This document shows, in pieces, positions 58,032-64,000 of a DNA stretch of 64,000 bases. The position numbers and the translations under genes were made by a program. The stretch spans positions 372,001-436,000 of the forward strand of contig JAPMOS010000022.1 of NCBI GenBank assembly GCA_027972325.1. The letters are read 5' to 3'. Position 1 is the stretch's first letter, and each line of letters starts with the position of its first letter. This DNA comes from Paratrimastix pyriformis. Its lineage: Eukaryota; Preaxostyla; Paratrimastigidae. The notes under the pieces are model-generated. The model searched no databases. It was not told where the DNA came from and worked only from the letters and a program-made list of their open reading frames with translations.

Positions 58032-60390
58032 ATGGAAAACGTGCTTGAGGAGGAAAAACTTCGTTCGAACCTGTTCGGCGAGGATCCTCAGGAAGGTCCC
58101 CTCGCAGTCTGTGTTTTTTTCACTCGGACACATCCGCGGGACACCACCCTGGCACATTATTTTCTTAGGTGGTGCAAGCCCCCTGGAACGTCCACACCGA
58201 GCAGACCTCGCGTCTGGAACCATCACGGACCAGGGCTTCTTGGGTCGATGAAGATGATGAGAGTCTGAAAGTCGATCTCACTGCGATGAAGAAGACCCGC
58301 AAGCTCCGAAAGAACGAACGCGAATCTGTGGTGAGTGGCGTCCAGCTCACCCGGAGACTGCGTGAGCAGTCCGTCCCCCCCACCTCCCCTCCCCCCCCTC
58401 CCCTCCCTCCCTCCCTCCTCCCTCCTCCCTCCTCCTCCTCCTCCCTCCTCCTCCCTCCCTCCCCTCCCTCCCTCCTCCCCTCCCCCCTCCCCCCCGTCCT
58501 CCCTCTGTTCCACCACTGAGCACCCGATCCGCACGCACCTCATCGACCCCCCCCCCCCCGACACTCCCCGGCTGCCGATAGGTACACGAAAATTAACCAG
58601 ACGGCCGAGTGGGCCAAGCTCGACGAGGACCAGCAACAGCAGGCCAAAGCGCGCGCCAAGGAGACCCAGCGCCTGCGCAAGCGGGGCATGGGGGCTCAGG
58701 CCGAGACCGCCAGCAAGCGCTCCCGCGAGGAGGAGCCCGAGGCCGCCGCCGCGATCTCGCCGTTTGCGAGCGCCGAGCCCCTGACTGCCCCCCGCGTGGA
58801 CGCGGACGCCTCGGCCACCCTGGGCGGCGCCGACGGGGCCGTGCGCCCCCTGCCCGCGGGTGTGGTCAACATCCGCTACGTGGCCGACGCAAACCAGGAG
58901 GCCAGAGCGACAGTTCGCCATATGCCTCCCCGACTTCCTCTCCCCGACTTGTGCCCTTCCTCCCCTCCCATCCCCTCCCCTCTCTTTCCCCCCTTGGCTG
59001 ATGGGCATGCGCCGCTCCTCACCACTCGTGTCGTCTCTCCTCCCCGCCGCCCGCAGGCCCAACTGAGCGGCCTTCAGTTCCACCCCAACGGGCAGCTCCT
59101 CATGACGGCAAGCCTGGACTCCACCCTCAAACTCTTCCAGGTCAGGGCGCCTTCGGTGTGTCACCACAGATGAACCACGCAACAGACACCGCCGCACCTA
59201 CCCCCAGATGTGTCACCACCGATGAACCACCACCCCTCTTCCCCTCCGCTCATCTTCGGCATTCCTTCGCGCGCTGGTGTGGGGGGAGCAGATCGACGGG
59301 CGCGAGAACCCCAAGGTCAGCTCGGTGAGCATTGAGAAGACCCCCATCCGGTCGGCACACATCACCCCCGACGGGCGCTCCGTCCTGGTCTCGGGCCGGC
59401 GGAAGTACTTCTTCCAGTACGACGTCGAGACATCCAACGTGCAGCGGATCGCCTGGACGGCTTTCGGTCGGTCTTCTGGGACTGGTTTGCGCGCACAGTT
59501 GTGCAGTCACATCCTCCTTGATGGTCACCTCATACGAGCGTCCCCTTTTCTCTCAAAGGCCGCGCCGAGAAGTCCCTCGAGCGAATGGTGGTGCCCCTGC
59601 CGGCCTCGCCGCAGTGCCCCGGGCAGCCCTCGGACATGTTCGCCTTCCTGGGCAACGACGGCTACGTGATGCTGATGAGCCTGCGCACCATGCAGCAGGT
59701 GGGCTCCGTCAAGGCCAACCGCAACGTCGCAGATGCCTTTTTCACTCCCGACGGCCACTCCTTGCTCACGTACACCGGTCCGGCGGGCGAAACCCGGGTC
59801 GGATGGGTGCATCATCCCGGGGTCATGTTCTCACGTTCTTCTTCTGTCCCCGTGGGGGGTTGGGTCGGCCGCAGTGGACGGTGAGATCAACGTCTGGGAC
59901 CTGGGCACACGCCGCTGCTCGCACGTGGCCCAGGACGCCGGCGGGCTGGGCGGCGCCTCGATTTGCATGTCCCCCGACGGCCGGTTCATCACGACCGGCT
60001 CCGCCTCGGGTATTGTCAACTTCTACCAGGCCGAGTCGGTGCTCAGGGACGCCCGTCCCACGCCCCTGCGCGAGTTCAAAAACCTTCAAACGCGGACCGG
60101 GATCATGGCCTTCAACTCGGATGCCTCCATGCTGGGGATGGCCTCCGTCAACGTGCAGAGCGGGCTTCGACTGGTCTGAGAAGTCCTTCCAAGGAGTCAT
60201 CATGCGCATGACCATGCTCATGTAGGTGCATACCGAGAGCCGAACAGTCTTTTCCAATTGGCCAACGCGACAGACCCCATTGGCCCATGTCAGTTGTTTG
60301 GCTTTTTCGCCTGGTTCGGGCTACATGGCCGTGGGCAATTCCAAGGGGCGTGCCCTCCTCTATCGGCTGGCGCACTATTCGGAGGCCTAA
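58032..60390 (+). CDS. UTP18: U3 snoRNA-associated WD40 protein UTP18
   Basis: Subunit of the UTP-B module of the SSU processome in the nucleolus. It starts MENVLEEEKLRSNLFGED (58032). Exon 1 ends 58106 (GTCTGT donor) and exon 2 is 58169-58368, containing SWVDEDDE, the family's AWVDEDDE box. Exon 2 ends RRLREQ at a GTCCGT donor (58369) and joins YTKINQTAEWAKLDED at 58582. The propeller includes LSGLQFHPNGQLLMTASLD (~59063), TPIRSAHITPDGRSVLVSG (~59340), DMFAFLGNDGYVMLMSL (~59635), VDGEINVWDLGTRRCSH (~59876) and GGASICMSPDGRFITTGSA (~59950). The last exon reads RTVFSNWPTRQ and FSPGSGYMAVGNSKGRALLY, then RLAHYSEA with TAA at 60388; it matches the human ending RLHHYSDF. It is divergent from the KANSL1-like gene across an interval of about 240 bp that must hold both promoters. 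Confidence 0.93.
58375..58560. repeat. CT-rich simple sequence in UTP18 intron
   Basis: CCCT, CCTCC and CTCCTCC units over about 130 bp, plus a C10 run at 58550-58559, between the donor at 58369 and the acceptor TGCCGATAG at 58581. Confidence 0.85.
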
Positions 60391-60659
60391 TTTTTTTTTT
60401 TATTATTCCATTTCTTACCAAAAGAAGCAAGTTTGAGGGGTGGCTGCCCGCGAATACTTTTCGGGTGTGTTGTAGATGTGTGCCACTCCAAGCGGGATCC
60501 CCATCGGCAGCATCAGGTGGCACTGCAGGCCGGACTGGAGGAGATGCCCATGACGAAGGAGGTACCCGTTCCGCGGCGCTGACTGGCCGGATGGAGACTT
60601 TATCCTTCCGGGTGCTCTCCCCTACGCTGCTTTCTCTCGATGATGTGCGTTTATGTTCA

Positions 60660-63127
60660 ATGCTAAGGGCGATTTCACTACTGTTGTTTCTGTGCATTTT
60701 TGACGTGTCCCCATGCGCTGCGAAGATGGTCGAGCCGCCCAGTGCACGATCACAACATTCTGGGACTTTTGCACTTTTAAATCCAACCTCCGGTGGAGGA
60801 GATGAGCCCGCTTGGAGTTTCCGTGGCAGGCTCGCCAATTTCTCTCTCGAATGTTTCATTTCTGATCCCAAGAACCTCATTTGGGCGGCCTTTGATACCC
60901 GGTTCACGTGCTTATCTCTGGCTTCTACTCCGGAGGGGCCCAACGGGATGAAAACTATCATGATTTTGGGCACACGGAGCGAACTGTTGGCAAGCGTTGT
61001 CCACATCACCCAAAATGGGACGATGCTCTTGCTGACGCGGCCCACTTGGTCTGGCATCCTTTACGTTCTGTCTCGATCCGCTGTTCTCTCGATAGGCTCG
61101 AACCGTTGGTAATTGATGGCACAGTCGACACGACCCAGGTCGTCCGCTCAGTCGATGTGCAGCTCCTCGGCGATCGGGTCATTCTTGTCAACGCCTGGGT
61201 GGACGGGGTCGATGGGCCGCGCGCGTCTTGCCTCGTCTGCCCGGTGACCCAGGAGGGCATCGGAATCTGCCCCCCCAGGCGATACCCCCAAGCCACAACA
61301 CTGGTCCCTCAACCAGCGGCATCGGTCTGTTTTCCCCCCCCCCCCTTTTTTTCTGCCCCCCCCCCCCCCCCCCCCCCGCCTCTCCTCCTCCCCGGCGTGG
61401 CTCGTAAGCTCATTATTTCCCCGTTCCCCATCCTACAAGTAGATGCCTCCTCCACGCTGGCTCTGCTTTCCGTCACGCCCAGCGCCAGCCCCCAAAACCA
61501 AACCGCCCGGTTGGCCATCCAAGGCACGGGATTCCAGCCAGCGGCCGTTGTTACCCTGGGGGGGATCCGCCCCTGCACCGGAGTGGCTGTCTCCGGCAAT
61601 GGGACCGCGATCACGTGCACCTTTGAGGCCGCCTCCGATGCCGATGCGGCTGTGATCGCGGCGGCTGCCAGCGGACCGCTCGCGGTTGCCGTGGCCAACC
61701 CCGACGGGGCACGGGTCGAGGTGGTGGGCCTCTTCTACTGGCAAGGTCTGATCTCCCCCTTCGTCTGTTCCTCCCTCCGTCTCCCCCCCCTCCGTCCCGG
61801 CCCCCACATCGTCATCCATGAACGATGCCAATTCAACATTCCCAAAGGCCCTTTCGCCTTGCATCATCCCTCTCACCCCCGCATACACATCCACCGCACC
61901 CCGCAATTCCACCCACCCACTCATCAACCCACCCACTGATCCACCCACCCACTGATCCACCCACCCACTGATCCACCCACGGGGGCGCTGCCAGCCCCGC
62001 CGCCCGCCCTGCTGAGCCTGTGGCCGCTCGAGGGCAGCCTGGACGGGGCGTTGGCGGTTCGGCTGACGGGCACCAACATCCGCCCCGGCGCGACTGTCCT
62101 CCTGGATGGGCTGCCCTGCAACTGCACCCTCACGTCACCCTGCGTCAGCTGCGAGGGCCTCTCGGTATGCAACTGCACGGTGTTCAACGTGACGGCCCTG
62201 TCCTGTGTCATCCCAGCCGCCCGGCAGGAGGTTCGGGATCGGCTCGACCACCACCAGCCGCGGGTGGCCGTCGATCTGGTGCTGATCAACCGCGACATGA
62301 CCGCGGCCGCCATGCCGGGGGCCTTCTGCTACACGGGCGGCCGTCCGTTCGTGGGGTGTCAATGTGGGTGCAGGTGCTGGTGGCTGTGTTCCTGGGTTCT
62401 CGTCGCCCCCCCCCCCCCCCCCCCCCCCCCATGCCACCGCCCGGCATCTTCTGACTGCGTCCCATTTCCTCCCATCCTCCCCTTTCCCCCAGTCCTGTCG
62501 CTGGTTGGGGTGATCGCGATCTCAGCTTGCTGCACGGGGCTGCTGGTCGGCCTGGTGGTCACGATGCTGATCGTCTCGCTGCGGGCCCGGCCCGAGGCGC
62601 GTGACGACCGGGTGGACCCGTCCCCGTCCCAGACCCCATCACCGACCCGGTCGCCGACCCCCGAATCCATCGCCCTCATCGCCTCGGCGTCGTCCTCAGC
62701 CGGGGGGCCCATCACCTCATCCACGTGCAGCAGCACCAGCCTCAGCGCCAGTTTCGGGAGCCCGCTGCTGGCGCCCAGGCGCGCTCCCCCGGTGAAGCCT
62801 TTCCGGCGGATTCTGCCCCCGGCCCACCACCACAAGGGGACACTCGCCCGGACAGGGGGAGGAGAGTCGACGGGTTCCCTCCCGCATGCATTGCCAGAGG
62901 AACCGACTCCGCCCTCGCCCGGGTCTGCATCCCACCCGACGCTTCCACCTCCGCCACCCTCGCCGGATGATGTGGCAATCACCGCGGAGGAGTCGACGCG
63001 ACCCCCGCACCCGATCGACTCCACCTCGCAGCCGAGCGCAGAAGAAGCTGTCCGGGAACCACCGACTGACGACCAGGGCGCGGAATTACGGCCGGATCGT
63101 TCGGAAAACCCCTCCGCCACACAGTGA
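60660..63127 (+). CDS. Type I membrane protein with IPT/TIG domains
   Basis: It starts with a clear signal peptide, MLRAISLLLFLCIFDVSPC (60660). The ectodomain begins with a divergent region containing possible N-glycosylation sites (ANFSLE, TQNGTM). A 26-bp GTC intron (61070-61095) gives ILYVL + LEPLVIDGTVDTTQVV. The first IPT/TIG (Ig-like) fold runs LLSVTPSASPQ, IQGTGFQPAAVVTLGG, ITCTFEA, VAVANPDGARV (~61455-61740). The second runs ALLSLWPLEGS, VRLTGTNIRPGATVLLDG, then a Cys cluster CNCTLTSPCVSCEG, ending GAFCYTG (~61990-62345). After an intron holding a poly-C tract comes one membrane helix, LLVGLVVTMLIVSL (~62540), and a Ser/Pro-rich cytoplasmic tail of about 180 residues (stop 63125). 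The layout suggests a cell-surface receptor or adhesion protein; the ligand is unknown. Which exon follows 61740 is partly uncertain. Confidence 0.65.
61356..61377 (+). repeat. Intronic poly-C tract (22 nt)
   Basis: Sense-strand C tract in the intron before the first IPT exon, preceded by another C/T run. The acceptor is CATCCTACAAGTAG near 61440. Confidence 0.9.
61916..61980. repeat. ATCCACCCACCCACTG tandem repeat in intron
   Basis: Three to four copies of a 16-bp unit just before the second IPT exon of the membrane-protein gene. Confidence 0.85.
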
Positions 63128-63331
63128 CTGACTCATTCGCCTCCACCCTCCCTCCTCCCACCCCACCTTCTCCGGCTCTCTTTTTTTCACTCCGCCCATC
63201 ATTCCCAACCCATCTGCTCACATCACAACTCCCCACGCGACCGACACATCATTTTGAGTTTCCGCTTTTGGGTTGTTCTTATTGTTTGGCTTTTTTTCAG
63301 AGGGTTTCGTTCTTGGGTAAAACCGAAAGAA

Positions 63332-64000
63332 ATGGCTCTACTGGCCGTCAAAGTGACAAGGGAATCTGGCCTCGGGGAGCAACGAGCCAGCAGGCGAGGC
63401 GGGGCCGCTGTCTTTATGGATTTCCAGGTCTTGACGATCTCATCCGCAAAATTATCTTTACCACTCTCACAGAATCAGAACTCTCTCCCCGCCCCATTGC
63501 CGTCTCTGTTCTCGTTCGGTCCCAAAGATATCCAAACGTTTCTCGAGTCGGGTGGGCAACTAAATTTGTTGCCGAACATCAATGGAAGATACCAACACAT
63601 CGCAAATCCATTCCTAGGGACACCTTTTTGGCTGCTGGGCGCTGGAATGTTGGGATACTCATTTCGCTGTGTCGATACCGGTGGTGGTGACACCCTTGTG
63701 GTCGTCAAGGTGCTGCGTGCGTTCCAGGGTCAACCCGAGTTTGATCAGGCCATTCTCTCTGGGTTCTATTGGTGGCACGGCCTCACCAACCCTCCCAAGC
63801 CGCACATCGCCCCGGCGTCAGGGGCCCCCTTCGCTGCTCAGGTCGAGCCGAACGGGCCACAGTGCGTTTGCATGGTCAGCCCTTTTTGCGAGGGCGGCGA
63901 TTTGGATGGGGTGATTCGACGGGGTGACGCCAACACTCCCGAGGAGCGCTGGCGGATCGCAAAGGGCCTGTTCATCGGCCTGGGTTATCTCCACACCAAG
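63332..64000 (+). CDS. Protein kinase, paralogue of the kinase-PARP kinase (cut by window edge)
   Basis: An intron-free frame from MALLAVKVTRESG (63332) that is still open at the window end. Glycine loop LGAGMLGYSFRC (~63645), then VVVKVL with the presumed ATP-binding Lys (~63700). The hinge and next segment, FCEGGDLDGVIRR (~63880), then RWRIAKGLFIGLGYLH, are nearly identical to YCDGGDLDGVIRR and WLLLSDLIQGLAYLH of the minus-strand kinase at 37.1-36.9 kb. The residues just before the kinase domain also correspond: LNLLPNINGRYQHIANP here and LLLFDLVGGIYRHKPDP there. The two genes are therefore duplicates including an N-terminal extension. The catalytic loop and everything C-terminal, including any PARP domain, lie outside the window. 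Confidence 0.85.
   Translation, partial: MALLAVKVTRESGLGEQRASRRGGAAVFMDFQVLTISSAKLSLPLSQNQNSLPAPLPSLFSFGPKDIQTFLESGGQLNLLPNINGRYQHIANPFLGTPFWLLGAGMLGYSFRCVDTGGGDTLVVVKVLRAFQGQPEFDQAILSGFYWWHGLTNPPKPHIAPASGAPFAAQVEPNGPQCVCMVSPFCEGGDLDGVIRRGDANTPEERWRIAKGLFIGLGYLHTK

Noticed and set aside
1-64000. Transposons, retroelements, viral genes, tRNA or rRNA genes
   Set aside because: No reverse transcriptase, integrase, transposase, capsid or polymerase motifs, no long terminal or inverted repeats, and no cloverleaf were seen by eye. A profile search could still reveal small ones.

Overview
The window is GC-rich nuclear DNA from a single-celled eukaryote. It is gene-dense and intron-rich, with short GT-AG introns, short intergenic gaps and no operons. 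A POC5 homologue means the cell builds centrioles or basal bodies. A bacterial-type PepD dipeptidase that carries spliceosomal introns suggests a free-living protist; an anaerobic flagellate such as a Paratrimastix-like metamonad is my guess, at low confidence. I found no tRNA, rRNA, transposon, viral relic or CRISPR array.

Layout. 0.7-5.8 kb (-): an orphan multi-pass membrane protein, head-to-head with 5.9-9.0 kb (+), a BTB/BACK protein. 9.3-23.9 kb (+): one very large gene for an EP400/SWR1-type chromatin protein whose Snf2 ATPase motifs are degenerate. 24.2-32.3 kb (+): the ribosome-biogenesis helicase DHX37/Dhr1. 32.7-32.9 kb (-): a tentative small coiled-coil gene, divergent from 33.0-34.9 kb (+), pepD. 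35.2-38.0 kb (-): a protein kinase fused to an ADP-ribosyltransferase (PARP) domain. 38.7-44.0 kb (-): a tail-anchored golgin-like coiled-coil protein, divergent from 44.2-46.6 kb (+), POC5. 46.9-47.6 kb (+): a sigma-like glutathione S-transferase. 47.8-57.8 kb (-): a huge disordered protein with a PEHE-like segment (KANSL1/NSL1-like), divergent from 58.0-60.4 kb (+), UTP18. 60.7-63.1 kb (+): a secreted or type I membrane protein with IPT/TIG folds. 63.3 kb to the edge (+): the start of a second kinase, paralogous to the kinase half of the kinase-PARP fusion.

Common themes. DHX37 and UTP18 both serve the U3/SSU processome. The EP400-like and KANSL1-like proteins both point to histone-acetylation or remodelling complexes. 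The kinase-PARP fusion and its paralogue are possible signalling innovations.

Two genome-wide habits stand out. (1) Almost every intron I could fix by reading frame starts with GTC (GTCCGY, GTCTGN, GTCGGT), and canonical-looking GTGAGT/GTAAGT sites nearby are skipped. (2) Long homopolymer tracts of 15-39 nt are always C on the sense strand, mostly inside introns upstream of the acceptor. Intron lengths go down to about 26-28 bp. Exon boundaries below come from reading frame, homology by eye and these rules. They have not been confirmed by transcript data.
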